From Thauera sp. K11 (GTDB lineage: Bacteria > Pseudomonadota > Gammaproteobacteria > Burkholderiales > Rhodocyclaceae): a stretch of 64,000 nt of DNA. The notes under the pieces are model-generated. The model searched no databases. It was given only the letters and a program-made list of their open reading frames with translations, and had not been told where the DNA came from. The DNA lies in contig NZ_CP023439.1 of assembly GCF_002354895.1 (NCBI RefSeq), forward strand, positions 4,526,001-4,590,000, read 5' to 3'. Position numbers and translations under genes: made by a program. Positions 1 through 9,017 of the stretch are shown here, in pieces (positions within the stretch are counted from its first letter, which is position 1; each line of letters starts with the position of its first letter).

Positions 1-125
1 CCGGCGCACCGGCGCAGTCGCTGCGCTTCGGCCGCGTGCTGCATCCGAGCCCGGCGAGCCCGACGGCGAACCGCGGCTGGGCCGAGGCGGCCACGCGCCA
101 GCTCGCCGAACTCGGCGTCTGGTGA
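1..125 (+). CDS. C-terminal end of a uracil-DNA glycosylase-superfamily protein (partial)
   Basis: Only the last 40 codons are in the window; the open frame runs from base 3 to the TGA at 123-125. The fragment contains LHPSPASPTANRGW, which matches the HPSP motif of the uracil-DNA glycosylase fold. The following N-x-GW is typical of the SMUG-type branch, where this loop inserts into DNA and supports base excision of uracil. Family membership rests on this one motif; the catalytic N-terminal part is outside the window. Confidence 0.6.
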   Translation, partial: GAPAQSLRFGRVLHPSPASPTANRGWAEAATRQLAELGVW

Positions 126-286
126 GCGCGGCGCAGGCGACGGCCCCAACGGCCCGGCCGGGGCCGGCCCCTTGCCCGGCTCCCCGGCGGCGCCGCGTGC
201 GGCGGTGCACCATCGGCTGCTGACAAGGGGGAGGCGGTAACACATAATCACCGCATCGAAACCGGGCACCGCCCGACGGGATTTCC

Positions 287-937
287 ATGAACGACACGTC
301 GATCGATCATCTGTTCGCCAACAACAAGGCGTGGTCCGAGCGCATGCAGGCGGAAGACCCGGACTTCTTCGGCCGCCTCGTCAATCAGCAGTCGCCGGAA
401 TACCTGTGGATCGGCTGTTCCGACAGCCGCGTTCCGGCGAACCAGATCATCGGCCTGGCACCGGGCGAGGTCTTCGTCCATCGCAACATCGCCAACGTCG
501 TCGTGCACACCGACCTCAACGCGCTGTCGGTCATCCACTATGCGGTCGAGTTCCTGCGCGTGAAACACGTGCTGGTCGTCGGCCACTACGGCTGCGGCGG
601 GGTCAAGGCTGCGCTCAACGACAACCGCACCGGCCTCACCGACAACTGGCTGCGCCACGTCCAGGACGTGCGCGACCGCCACGAGGCGAAGCTGGCGGCG
701 ATCGACGAGCCGGCGGCGCGGATGAACCGCCTGTGCGAGCTGAATGCGATGCAGCAGGTGGTCAACGTCTGCCAGACCTCGATCCTGCGCGAAGCCTGGG
801 CGCGCGGGCAGAGCGTCACCGTGCATGGCTGGTGCTACAGCCTCGAGAACGGCCTGGTCAACGACCTGAAGGTGAGTTCCACCAGCCGCGAAGAGGCGAT
901 GGATCGCTATCGCGACGCGGTGGAACGGCTGGGCTGA
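287..937 (+). CDS. can: Beta-class carbonic anhydrase
   Basis: 216 residues, the usual size for the family. It interconverts CO2 and bicarbonate in the cytoplasm. The zinc ligands and catalytic dyad are visible: Cys44 with Asp46-x-Arg48 in CSDSR, then His100 and Cys103 in GHYGCGG. The start ATG fits the conserved N-terminal helix (HLFANNKAW). No strong Shine-Dalgarno is seen. It converges with priA on the other strand, leaving about 115 bp between the two stops. A single-gene unit supplying bicarbonate for carboxylations is the normal role. Confidence 0.95.
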   Translation: MNDTSIDHLFANNKAWSERMQAEDPDFFGRLVNQQSPEYLWIGCSDSRVPANQIIGLAPGEVFVHRNIANVVVHTDLNALSVIHYAVEFLRVKHVLVVGHYGCGGVKAALNDNRTGLTDNWLRHVQDVRDRHEAKLAAIDEPAARMNRLCELNAMQQVVNVCQTSILREAWARGQSVTVHGWCYSLENGLVNDLKVSSTSREEAMDRYRDAVERLG

Positions 938-1051
938 GCGCTTTCGCCGCAATGGGCGGCGTGCGAATGCCGCCGGCCACCCCGGCGCCACGTTCCGCGC
1001 CCGGGCCCTGGAGCAGGCTGCTTCCCGGCGCTCGACTCCGGAAACGATCGT

Positions 1052-3226
1052 TCAGACGTCCAGCGGATCGACGTCGATCTGCCAGCGCAACTCGCGCGCG
1101 GTGCGCTGGCGGTAGAGCAGGGCGACCCAGTCGGCGAGAAAGGTCTGCAGCGGCCCGCGGTGGTCCGCCTCGACCAGCAGTTGCGCCCGTTCGCGCCGTG
1201 CCAGGCGGGTCAGCCGCATCGGCACCGGGTCGTACAGGCGCAGGCCCGCGGGTGCGCGCTCCTCGGCCAGCCGGCGCGCGTGGCGCAGGAACTCCACCGC
1301 GTCGTCCAGCGCCGGCGCGTCGGCGCGCAGCATGGCCTGGTGGGTGAAGGGTGGAAAACCCGCCGCGCGCCGCTCCTGCAGCGCCATGCGGGCGAAGGCG
1401 TCGAAGTCGTGCCGGGCCAGGTGCTGGTACAGCGGGTGTGCCGGGTATTCGGTCTGGATCAGCACCTCTCCCGGCAGCACACCGCGGCCGGCGCGGCCGC
1501 CGACCTGCATCAGTTGCTGGAACAGGCGTTCCGGCGCGCGGAAATCGGCGGCATGCAGCGAGGCGTCGGCGCCGATCACCCCGACCAGGGTGAGCTGCGG
1601 GAAGTCGTGGCCCTTGGCCATCATCTGGGTGCCGACGAGGATGTCGGCGCCGCCGTCGGCGATGGTCGCCAGCAGGCTTTCCCACTGGGCGCGGGTGCGC
1701 GCCGCATCGCGGTCGACGCGCAGCACGCGCGCCCGCGGAAACAGCTCCGCCAGCCGCGCCTCGATGCGCTGCGTGCCGCGGCCGAAGGGCCGGATGTCCT
1801 GGTCGCCGCAGCTCGGGCAGGCGTGCGGAATCGGCCCGTCGCAGCCGCAGTGGTGGCAGCGCAGCCGGCGGTCGGCCAGATGCACCACGAGATTGGCGGA
1901 GCAGTGCGGACAGCGGCTGATCCAGCCGCAGGACGGGCACGACAGGACCGGCGCATAGCCGCGGCGGTTGAGGAACACCAGGCTCTGCTCGCCGCGTTCC
2001 AGCCGCGCCGCAACCGCCGCCTGCAGCGCCGGGCTGAGGCCCTCGTCCAGCCTCAGGCGCCGGGTGTCGATGCAGCGCACCGCCGGCATCGCCGATGCCA
2101 CCGCGCGCTGGTTCAGGGCGAGCGGCGCATAGCGCCCGCCGCGCGCGTGATGCCAGCTCTCCAGCGACGGCGTGGCCGAGCCGAGCACGACCGACACGCC
2201 GTGCTGGCGCGCGCGCCACACGGCGACGTCGCGCGCCGAATACCGCACGCCCTCCTGCTGCTTGTAGGAGGCGTCGTGTTCCTCGTCGACCAGGATCAGG
2301 CCGAGGCGCGGCAGCGGCGCGAACACCGCCAGCCGCGTGCCGAGCACGATGTCGGCGTGGCCGGTCAGCGCCTGCACGAAGCCGCGCGAACGCGCTCCGG
2401 CAGCCAGCGCCGAATGCAGGCTGACCACGTTCGCCGCCGGAAAACGCTGCGCGACGCGGCGCTCGAGCTGCGGCGTGAGCGCGATCTCCGGCACCAGCAT
2501 CAACACCTGGCCGCCACCCGCCAACACCTGCTGCGCCAGCCGCAGATAGACCTCCGTCTTGCCGCTGCCGGTCACGCCCTGCAGCAGCCAGGCGCGAAAA
2601 CCGGGGGGCGCCGCGGACACCTCGCCGATCACCGCGGACTGCTCGGCCGTCAGCGCCGGCGCGGCGGCCATCCGTTCGCGCCCGCCCGCCGCCGGAGCCG
2701 GCGCCAGCCAGCCACGGCGCAGCGCATCGCCGACGGCGGCGCCCTGCGGCAGTTCGCGCACCACGCTGCGCCGCATGGGCGCGCCCGTCGCCGCAAGCTC
2801 GCGCAGCAGGGTCAGCGCCTTGCTGTCGCGGCGCACCGCCTGCAGTGCGGACCAGCCGGCGTCGGAAACCACGAGCAGCGGGTCCTCGTCCTCGCCGCTG
2901 ACACCATCGGCGCGCCGCAGGCCCGGGGGCAGAGCGAGGGCGACCACCTCGCCGAGCGGCGCATGGTAGTAGCGCGCGACGAAATCGACGAGCCCGAGCC
3001 AGTCTTGCGGCAGGGGCGGCACTTCGCGCTGGATGTGCAGCACCGGCTTGAGCCGTGCCGCGTCCACCTCGGCCGCGGCGGACAGCGCAACGATCAGGCC
3101 GCTCTTCTCGCCGCGCCCGAACGGCACCCGCACGCAGCGTCCGATGTCCGTCTCTCCGGCATCTTCCGCTATGTAATCAAAGACCTGCGGTATGGGGACA
3201 GGAAGCGCGACGCGGACGTAGGGCAT
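1052..3226 (-). CDS. priA: Primosomal protein N' (replication restart helicase PriA)
   Basis: 724 residues, normal for PriA. It recognises stalled or repaired forks and reloads the replisome by 3'-5' DNA unwinding. Motifs in order: an N-terminal DNA-binding domain, Walker A (GVTGSGKTEV), the DEEH box (LVDEEHDASY), eight cysteines in CxxC pairs forming the two zinc sites (from CPSC to CPSCGDQD), then helicase motifs including GGRAGRG. The gene starts just beside a DnaA-box cluster (3341-3539), which would fit origin-proximal expression. A near-palindrome built on CAACAGCTTG/AAGCTTGTTG lies about 40-60 bp upstream of the start. Confidence 0.97.
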   Translation of the reverse strand: MPYVRVALPVPIPQVFDYIAEDAGETDIGRCVRVPFGRGEKSGLIVALSAAAEVDAARLKPVLHIQREVPPLPQDWLGLVDFVARYYHAPLGEVVALALPPGLRRADGVSGEDEDPLLVVSDAGWSALQAVRRDSKALTLLRELAATGAPMRRSVVRELPQGAAVGDALRRGWLAPAPAAGGRERMAAAPALTAEQSAVIGEVSAAPPGFRAWLLQGVTGSGKTEVYLRLAQQVLAGGGQVLMLVPEIALTPQLERRVAQRFPAANVVSLHSALAAGARSRGFVQALTGHADIVLGTRLAVFAPLPRLGLILVDEEHDASYKQQEGVRYSARDVAVWRARQHGVSVVLGSATPSLESWHHARGGRYAPLALNQRAVASAMPAVRCIDTRRLRLDEGLSPALQAAVAARLERGEQSLVFLNRRGYAPVLSCPSCGWISRCPHCSANLVVHLADRRLRCHHCGCDGPIPHACPSCGDQDIRPFGRGTQRIEARLAELFPRARVLRVDRDAARTRAQWESLLATIADGGADILVGTQMMAKGHDFPQLTLVGVIGADASLHAADFRAPERLFQQLMQVGGRAGRGVLPGEVLIQTEYPAHPLYQHLARHDFDAFARMALQERRAAGFPPFTHQAMLRADAPALDDAVEFLRHARRLAEERAPAGLRLYDPVPMRLTRLARRERAQLLVEADHRGPLQTFLADWVALLYRQRTARELRWQIDVDPLDV

Positions 3227-3340
3227 GCCGGAAGCGGGCGTGAAAGGTAAAATCCAGAAAATTCAACAGCTTGCGGAAGCTTGTTGATGTCGGACAGCGG
3301 AAATCGGGCCTAAGGAATTGTCCGGCATAACCCTAATGGC

Positions 3341-3539
3341 TTGTCCACAAAAGCTGTGGACAACTTTGTGGGAAAGCTGGGTGAATCGCGCTCAATCCCG
3401 CGCGGCACAAGCCCTTCTGTCACTTCGCCTTAACATTGCGCATTTCTTAAACCCTTTAAATTCAATGGCTTGAAAAATGCGCTACCTATCACCGGCAGCG
3501 GACCGGCATCGGCACGCTGGAACCGGCGATTGTGCATAA
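3341..3539. other. DnaA-box cluster with AT-rich core (candidate origin element)
   Basis: The priA-hemE gap (3227-3610) contains an inverted pair, TTGTCCACA at 3341-3349 and its exact reverse complement at 3355-3363, separated by 5 bp, and TGTGCATAA (reverse of TTATGCACA, a consensus DnaA box) at 3531-3539. Between them, about 3429-3480, the sequence is clearly AT-rich for this genome, as expected for an unwinding element. The TTGTCCACA form is the preferred DnaA box in some high-GC bacteria. Whether this or the rpmH-dnaA gap is the working oriC cannot be settled by eye. Confidence 0.5.
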
Positions 3540-3610
3540 GTCAAGCACCCGATGTTCGATTTTTTGCTTGACAGCCCGCGTGCGGGACACCCGCCCGCCG
3601 CCACGCGGTT

Positions 3611-4687
3611 TCAGCGGCCCTCGGCGGTGCGCAGCGTGCGGCTGTGCTCATGCACCGTGTCGACCAGCACGCGCACGTTGTCGGGCGGCGTGAACTGCGA
3701 GATGCCGTGCCCGAGGTTGAACACGTGGCCCGGATGCGGACCGTAGGCATCCAGCACCCGCCGGGCCTCGGCCGCCACCACCTCGGGCGGCGCGAACAGG
3801 ATGGACGGGTCCAGGTTGCCCTGCAGCGCGACCTTGCCGCCCACCAGGGCGCGGGCGCGGCCGATGTCCATGGTCCAGTCCAGGCCGACGGCATCGCTGC
3901 CGATCGCGGCGATGGACTCCAGCCAGATGCCGCCGCCCTTCGTGAACACGATGCTGGGTACGCGATGGCCGTCGCGCTCGCGCACGAGCCCGGACACCAC
4001 CCGCTCCAGGTAGCGCAGCGAGAACTCGCGGTAGGCCGCTTCCGACAGCACGCCTCCCCACGAATCGAACACCATCACCGCCTGCGCGCCCGCTTCGATC
4101 TGGGCGTTCAGGTACGTCACCACCGCCTGCGCGGTGACGTCCAGGATGTGATGCAGCAGATCGGGGCGGCTGTATGCCATCGTCTTGATCCGCCGATAGT
4201 CGTCGGACGAGCCGCCCTCCACCATGTAGCAGGCCAGCGTCCACGGGCTGCCGGAGAAGCCGATCAGCGGAACGCTGCCGTCGAGGGCGCGGCGGATCTC
4301 GGCCACCGCATCCATCACGTACTGCAGCTCGGCGTGCGGATCGGGCGCCGACAGGTTGCGGATCTCCCATTCGTCGCGCAGCGGGCGCTCGAAGCGCGGG
4401 CCCTCGCCTTCGGCGAAGTACAAGCCAAGCCCCATGGCGTCGGGCACGGTGAGGATGTCGGAAAACAGGATGGCCGCGTCGAGGTCGTAGCGGGCCAGCG
4501 GCTGCAGCGTGACCTCGCAGGCGAGCGCCGGACTCTTGCACAGTTGCAGGAAGCTGCCCGCGCGCCTGCGCGTCTCGCAGTATTCCGGCAGGTAGCGGCC
4601 GGCCTGGCGCATCAGCCAGACGGGGGTGTAGTCGGTGGGCTGGCGCAGCAGGGCGCGCAGGAAAGTATCGTTTTTCAGACGGCTCAC
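3611..4687 (-). CDS. hemE: Uroporphyrinogen III decarboxylase
   Basis: 358 residues. It removes four acetate carboxyls from uroporphyrinogen III to give coproporphyrinogen III in haem synthesis, in the cytoplasm. The family signature [15 protein letters not shown] is at residues 22-36 and the FSDIL substrate-loop motif follows. The start is a GTG preceded by GAGGA at good spacing. It is transcribed toward priA across the DnaA-box region and stands about 105 bp downstream of trkH on the same strand. Confidence 0.97.
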   Translation of the reverse strand: MSRLKNDTFLRALLRQPTDYTPVWLMRQAGRYLPEYCETRRRAGSFLQLCKSPALACEVTLQPLARYDLDAAILFSDILTVPDAMGLGLYFAEGEGPRFERPLRDEWEIRNLSAPDPHAELQYVMDAVAEIRRALDGSVPLIGFSGSPWTLACYMVEGGSSDDYRRIKTMAYSRPDLLHHILDVTAQAVVTYLNAQIEAGAQAVMVFDSWGGVLSEAAYREFSLRYLERVVSGLVRERDGHRVPSIVFTKGGGIWLESIAAIGSDAVGLDWTMDIGRARALVGGKVALQGNLDPSILFAPPEVVAAEARRVLDAYGPHPGHVFNLGHGISQFTPPDNVRVLVDTVHEHSRTLRTAEGR

Positions 4688-4792
4688 GTCGGATCCTCGG
4701 ATCGCCCCTCGCGGGCGGGACAGACCGTGATTATCGCCCGTCGCCGGCCCGAGCGGGTCATCGGCGTGCCGCCGCCGTCCGGCAGGAGCGCC

Positions 4793-6244
4793 TCAGCGCC
4801 GCCAGAAGGCGGGCGTCAGCACCACCAGCAGCGTGAAGATCTCGAGGCGGCCGAGGATCATCGCAAACGACAGCACCCACTTGTGGAAGTCGGCGAGCGC
4901 CTGGTAGTTGGAGGCCGGCCCCACCGCCTCCAGCCCCGGACCGGTGTTGTTGAGACAGGCCACCACCGCCGAAAACGCGGTGATCAGTTCCAGGCCGCTG
5001 GCCGACAGCAGCAGCGTCAGCGACACGATGGACACCATGTACATGAAGCTGAAGCCCAGCACCGCATGCAGGATGCCCTCCGGCACCGGCTGCTCGCCGA
5101 TGCGCACCGGCACCACCACGTTGGGATGCAGCGAGCGCACGATCTCGCGCAGCACCTGCTTGTACAGGATCATCGCCCGCATCATCTTGATCCCGCCGCC
5201 GGCCGAGCCCGAGCAGGCCACGAAGCTGCCGAGGAAGAGCACCCAGGTCTGCGCGAACATCGGCCAGTGGGTGTAGTCGTAGGTCGACAGGCCCAGCGAG
5301 GTGGAGATCGACACCACGTGGAACGCCACGTAGCGCAGGGTGGTCAGCAGGTCGGCATGCGCTTCGGTCTGCATCAGGTAGAGCGTCAGCATCACGATGC
5401 TGAAGGCGAGCACGCCGAAGTAGAACGGCAGTTCGGGGTCGCGCCAGTAAGGCAGCGGCGAGCGCCGCGCGAGGGCCATGTAGTGGGTGGCGAAATTGAG
5501 CCCCGACAGCAGCGCGAAGCCGGCGGCGACCGCTTCCACCGCGACGTTGTCGAAATAGGCCAGCGAGGCATCCTTGCTCGAGAAGCCGCCCAGGCCCGTG
5601 ACCGAGAATGCATGGATCACCGCGTCCCACGGGCCGAGCCCCGCCCACCACAGCGACAACCCGCAGGCGAGCGTGAGCAGCATGTAGGTCACCCACAGCC
5701 CCTTCGCCGTCTCGGTGATGCGCGGCGTCAGGCTGGACTCCTTCATCGGCGTCGGCACCTCGGCCTTGAACAACTGCCGCCCGCCGATGCCCAGCAGCGG
5801 CAGGATCGCCACCACCAGCACGATCACGCCCATGCCGCCGATCCAGTGCATGAAGGTGCGCCACAGGTTGAGCGAGATCGGCAGGTCGTCGAGCCGCGTC
5901 AGCACCGTGCCGCCGGTGGCGGTGAGCCCGGACACCGCCTCGAAATAGGCGTCGGTGGCGGAGAGGCCCGGGATGTTGAGCAGCAGGGGCAGGGCGCCGA
6001 ACACCGGCAGGCCGACCCACGTCGCCGCCACCAGCAGGAAGCCGTCGTGCACCCGCAGGTCGCGCCGTGCGCACCGCGTCACCACCCACAGCAGCAGGCC
6101 GACGAGGAAGGTGATGATGATCGAGTCGCGGAAGCGGATGCCCTCGTCCAGGCTGTAGGACACGGCCAGCGGGACGGTCATCAGCAGCCCGAAGATCATG
6201 ATGATCAGGCCGAGCGCATTCAGGGCGGGATGGTAGGCGCGCAT
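4793..6244 (-). CDS. trkH: Trk-type potassium uptake channel subunit TrkH
   Basis: 483 residues, strongly hydrophobic, with the repeated membrane-pore-membrane pattern of TrkH/KtrB. Selectivity-loop sequences such as SGLTATGGT, SVTGLGGFS and SGSAGGGIK are visible. It moves K+ across the inner membrane together with TrkA, whose gene lies just upstream with a 15-bp gap, so the two form an operon. Confidence 0.96.
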   Translation of the reverse strand: MRAYHPALNALGLIIMIFGLLMTVPLAVSYSLDEGIRFRDSIIITFLVGLLLWVVTRCARRDLRVHDGFLLVAATWVGLPVFGALPLLLNIPGLSATDAYFEAVSGLTATGGTVLTRLDDLPISLNLWRTFMHWIGGMGVIVLVVAILPLLGIGGRQLFKAEVPTPMKESSLTPRITETAKGLWVTYMLLTLACGLSLWWAGLGPWDAVIHAFSVTGLGGFSSKDASLAYFDNVAVEAVAAGFALLSGLNFATHYMALARRSPLPYWRDPELPFYFGVLAFSIVMLTLYLMQTEAHADLLTTLRYVAFHVVSISTSLGLSTYDYTHWPMFAQTWVLFLGSFVACSGSAGGGIKMMRAMILYKQVLREIVRSLHPNVVVPVRIGEQPVPEGILHAVLGFSFMYMVSIVSLTLLLSASGLELITAFSAVVACLNNTGPGLEAVGPASNYQALADFHKWVLSFAMILGRLEIFTLLVVLTPAFWRR

Positions 6245-6259
6245 GCGGGCGGGGACCGA

Positions 6260-7663
6260 TCAGAGGAAGGCGAAGCCGACCTGGAACAGCTTCTCGACCT
6301 TGCGCACCAGCTTCTTGTGCGTACAGAAGACGATCACGTGGTCGTTCTCGCGGATCACCGTGTCGTGGTGCGGAATGATGACCTCGCGGCGGATGATCTT
6401 GCCGTCCTCGCGCTTGACGTTGCGCACGATGGCGCCGATGGTCGCGCCCACGGGCAGCGCCACGTCCTCGATCGGCCGCCCCACCACCTTGGAATCCTTC
6501 GGGTTGCCGTGGGCGATGATCTCCAGCGCCTCGGCCGCGCCGCGGCGCAGGCTGTGCACCGCGACCACGTCGCCGCGCCGCACATGGGCGAGCAGCGTGC
6601 CGATGGAGGTGTGCGCCGGCGAGATGGCGATGTCGATCGGCCCGCCTTGCACGAGGTCGACGTAGCTCTTGCGGTTGATCAGGGCCAGCGTGCGATGCGC
6701 CCCCATGCGCTTGGCGAGCGAGGCCGACATGATGTTGTCTTCCTCGTCGTTGGTCAGCGCGACGAAGAGGTCCGTCTCGTCGATGCCCTCGGCCTCGAGC
6801 AGCTTCTCGTCGGTGGCGTCGCCGCGCAGCACCAGCGCGCGCTTGAGCTGCGTCGCCACCGTCTCGGCGCGGGCGGCGTTGCTCTCGACGATCTTGACGT
6901 GATAGTCCTGCTCGATGGAGCGTGCGAGCCGCAGGCCGATGTTGCCGCCGCCGGCGATGATGATGCGCCGCATCGGCCGGTCGCCGCGGCGCAGCTCACC
7001 GATCACCTGCCGGATATGCACCGTCGCCGCGAGGCAGAACACCTCGTCGCCAGGCATGATCACCGTGTCGCCCTCGGGCATGATGGGCTCGCCCTCGCGA
7101 TAGATGGCGGCGATGCGGGCCTCCACGTTGGGCAGGTGGAAGCGCAGCGCCTTCAGCGGATGCCCCACCAGCGGGCCGCCTTCGAACGCGCGCATGCAGA
7201 TCAGGCTGACCACGCCGTCGGCGAACTCGAGCACCTGCAGCGCCTCGGGGAAGGAGATCAGGCGCTTGATGTGATCGGTGACGACCTGCTCGGGGCAGAT
7301 CGAGAAATCCACCGCGAAATTGTCGTCGTCGAGCAGTTCGGGGTGGTCGACGTAGTCGGTGGAGCGCAGCCGCGCGATGCGCGTCGGGAGGTTGAACAGC
7401 ACCTTGGCGATGCGGCAGGCGCACAGGTTGGTCTGGTCGGACTGGGTGACGGCGATCAGCAGGTCGGCATCGTCGGCGCCGGCGTCCTTCAGCACCGTCG
7501 GCGATGCCGCATTGCCGCATACGGTACGGATCTCGAGACGCTCACGCAGCACCGCGAGATGCTCGGCGCTGGTATCGACGAGGGTGATGTCGTTGGCCTC
7601 CGACACCAGGTTTTCTGCCACCGACGCGCCGACCTGGCCGGCGCCGAGAATGATGATCTTCAC
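6260..7663 (-). CDS. trkA: Trk potassium uptake regulatory subunit TrkA
   Basis: 467 residues made of two RCK halves. Each begins with an NAD-binding Rossmann motif (GAGQVGASVAENL at residues 7-19, and GGGNIGLRLARS in the middle) and ends with a TrkA-C domain. It gates TrkH from the cytoplasmic side in response to nucleotides. The ATG start immediately precedes the first beta strand (MKIIILGAG). Operon with trkH. Confidence 0.97.
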   Translation of the reverse strand: MKIIILGAGQVGASVAENLVSEANDITLVDTSAEHLAVLRERLEIRTVCGNAASPTVLKDAGADDADLLIAVTQSDQTNLCACRIAKVLFNLPTRIARLRSTDYVDHPELLDDDNFAVDFSICPEQVVTDHIKRLISFPEALQVLEFADGVVSLICMRAFEGGPLVGHPLKALRFHLPNVEARIAAIYREGEPIMPEGDTVIMPGDEVFCLAATVHIRQVIGELRRGDRPMRRIIIAGGGNIGLRLARSIEQDYHVKIVESNAARAETVATQLKRALVLRGDATDEKLLEAEGIDETDLFVALTNDEEDNIMSASLAKRMGAHRTLALINRKSYVDLVQGGPIDIAISPAHTSIGTLLAHVRRGDVVAVHSLRRGAAEALEIIAHGNPKDSKVVGRPIEDVALPVGATIGAIVRNVKREDGKIIRREVIIPHHDTVIRENDHVIVFCTHKKLVRKVEKLFQVGFAFL

Positions 7664-7766
7664 CCGAGAATCCCGACTGGCGTTTGGCCGGCAATGTTAC
7701 ACGCCCGGGACTCGCCCCGAAGCGGGTTGTTGCAGCGCAACAACGCGAGCGCCGGCAGGCGCCCGC

Positions 7767-9014
7767 TCAGCCTTCCTCATGGCGCCGGCCGGCCTGCAGG
7801 CCGAGCTGCTTGAGCTTGCGGTAGAGGTGGGTGCGCTCGAGCCCGGTCTTTTCGGCGAGGCGGGTCATGTTGCCGCCCTCCAGGCGCAGGTGATGCTCGA
7901 AATACAGCCGCTCGAAGGCTTCGCGCGCCTCGCGCAGCGGCTGGTCGAGCGGGACACCCGTCATGCCGACGTCATGCGACGGGGCGAGCAGCCGGCGCAC
8001 GTCGGCGACGCCGATCTCCTCCTCCAGCGTACCCAGCGCGAGCGACTTCACCGCCGCGCGCAGCTCGGCGTAGCCGCCCGGCCAGCCGAGATTGCGCAAC
8101 TGGTTGAGCGCCGCCGTCGAGAAGCGGCGCAGCGGCACCTCGCCGCCCTCGACCAGATGCAGCAGGATCTGGCTGGCGAGTTCGGGCAGGTCGTCCTTCA
8201 CGTCGGCGATCGAGGGCGGCGCCAGGCTGACCTCGAACAGGCGCGACACCAGCGACTCTTCCCAGCCCTCGGCCAGCAGCGCATCGAGGCTGCGGTCGGT
8301 GGCCGCCACCAGGCGCAGGTCGTAGCGGTCCAGCCGGTCGAGCGCGAAGGCCAGGTTCTTCTGCTGCGCGCGCGACAGGCGCGCAAGCTCGCCGACGAAC
8401 AGCACGCCGCCCTGCGTTGCCTGCAACTGGTTCAGGTCGAGCGGCGCGGTCACCGCGGCAAGGTCCAGCCACGGCGCACCGCTTGCCTGCACGCTGCGCG
8501 CGACCAGCTCGGCCAGGCTGCCCGCGCCCACGCGCAGCAGCAGCACGCGCGAATTCACCGCGATCTGCTCGACGCGGCGGCGCAGCTCGCGCAGCGGCAC
8601 CGAGCGGGTGAAGGCTGCCAGCGTGAGCGGCGCCGGCGTGCCAGCCGGCTGCGGGCGCTGCAGCCCGCGCTTCACTGCCGCCAGCAGCTTCTGCAGCGCG
8701 ATCGGCTTCTCGAGGTAGTCGATCGCGCCGATGCGGGTCGCCTCGACCGCGGTATCGATCGTGCCGTGGCCCGACATCATCACCACCGGCATCGTCAACT
8801 GGCCGCTGGCAGCCCACTCCTTCAGCAGCGTGATGCCGTCGGTGTCGGGCATCCAGATGTCGAGCAGCACCATGTCGGGGCGCAGGGCGTTGCGCGCCGC
8901 ACGCGCCGCGGCGGCGTTCTCGGCGAGCAGCACGTCATGCCCCTCGTCGCGCAGGATCTCGGACAGCAGCTCGCGGATACCCACTTCGTCGTCAACGATT
9001 AGTATTTTTGCCAT
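7767..9014 (-). CDS. ntrX: NtrX-like response regulator with degenerate AAA+ domain
   Basis: 415 residues. The N-terminal receiver is complete (acidic pocket DDE, phospho-acceptor in LLDIWMPD, lysine in LEKPI). The C-terminal Fis-type helix-turn-helix is clear (GNMTRLAEKTGLERTHLYRKLKQLGL). The central region aligns in position with a sigma-54 interaction domain but lacks a Walker A P-loop (RVLLLRVGAGSLAEL at that place) and lacks GAFTGA, so it probably cannot remodel sigma-54 holoenzyme. The gene stops about 100 bp before trkA and begins 3 bp after the ntrY stop. By context it is the partner of the kinase NtrY in nitrogen or redox control. Confidence 0.9.
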   Translation of the reverse strand: MAKILIVDDEVGIRELLSEILRDEGHDVLLAENAAAARAARNALRPDMVLLDIWMPDTDGITLLKEWAASGQLTMPVVMMSGHGTIDTAVEATRIGAIDYLEKPIALQKLLAAVKRGLQRPQPAGTPAPLTLAAFTRSVPLRELRRRVEQIAVNSRVLLLRVGAGSLAELVARSVQASGAPWLDLAAVTAPLDLNQLQATQGGVLFVGELARLSRAQQKNLAFALDRLDRYDLRLVAATDRSLDALLAEGWEESLVSRLFEVSLAPPSIADVKDDLPELASQILLHLVEGGEVPLRRFSTAALNQLRNLGWPGGYAELRAAVKSLALGTLEEEIGVADVRRLLAPSHDVGMTGVPLDQPLREAREAFERLYFEHHLRLEGGNMTRLAEKTGLERTHLYRKLKQLGLQAGRRHEEG

Positions 9015-9017
9015 CTT

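Noticed and set aside
3545..3610. Intrinsic terminator for hemE at the CCCGC/GCGGG inverted repeat
   Set aside because: The hairpin is short and on the hemE strand is followed by A residues, not U.
3644..7813. Very long rightward open frame (1389 codons) opposite hemE, trkH and trkA
   Set aside because: It is antisense to three well-conserved genes in GC-rich DNA; its translation is His/Arg/Gln-rich with no domain, typical of a shadow frame.
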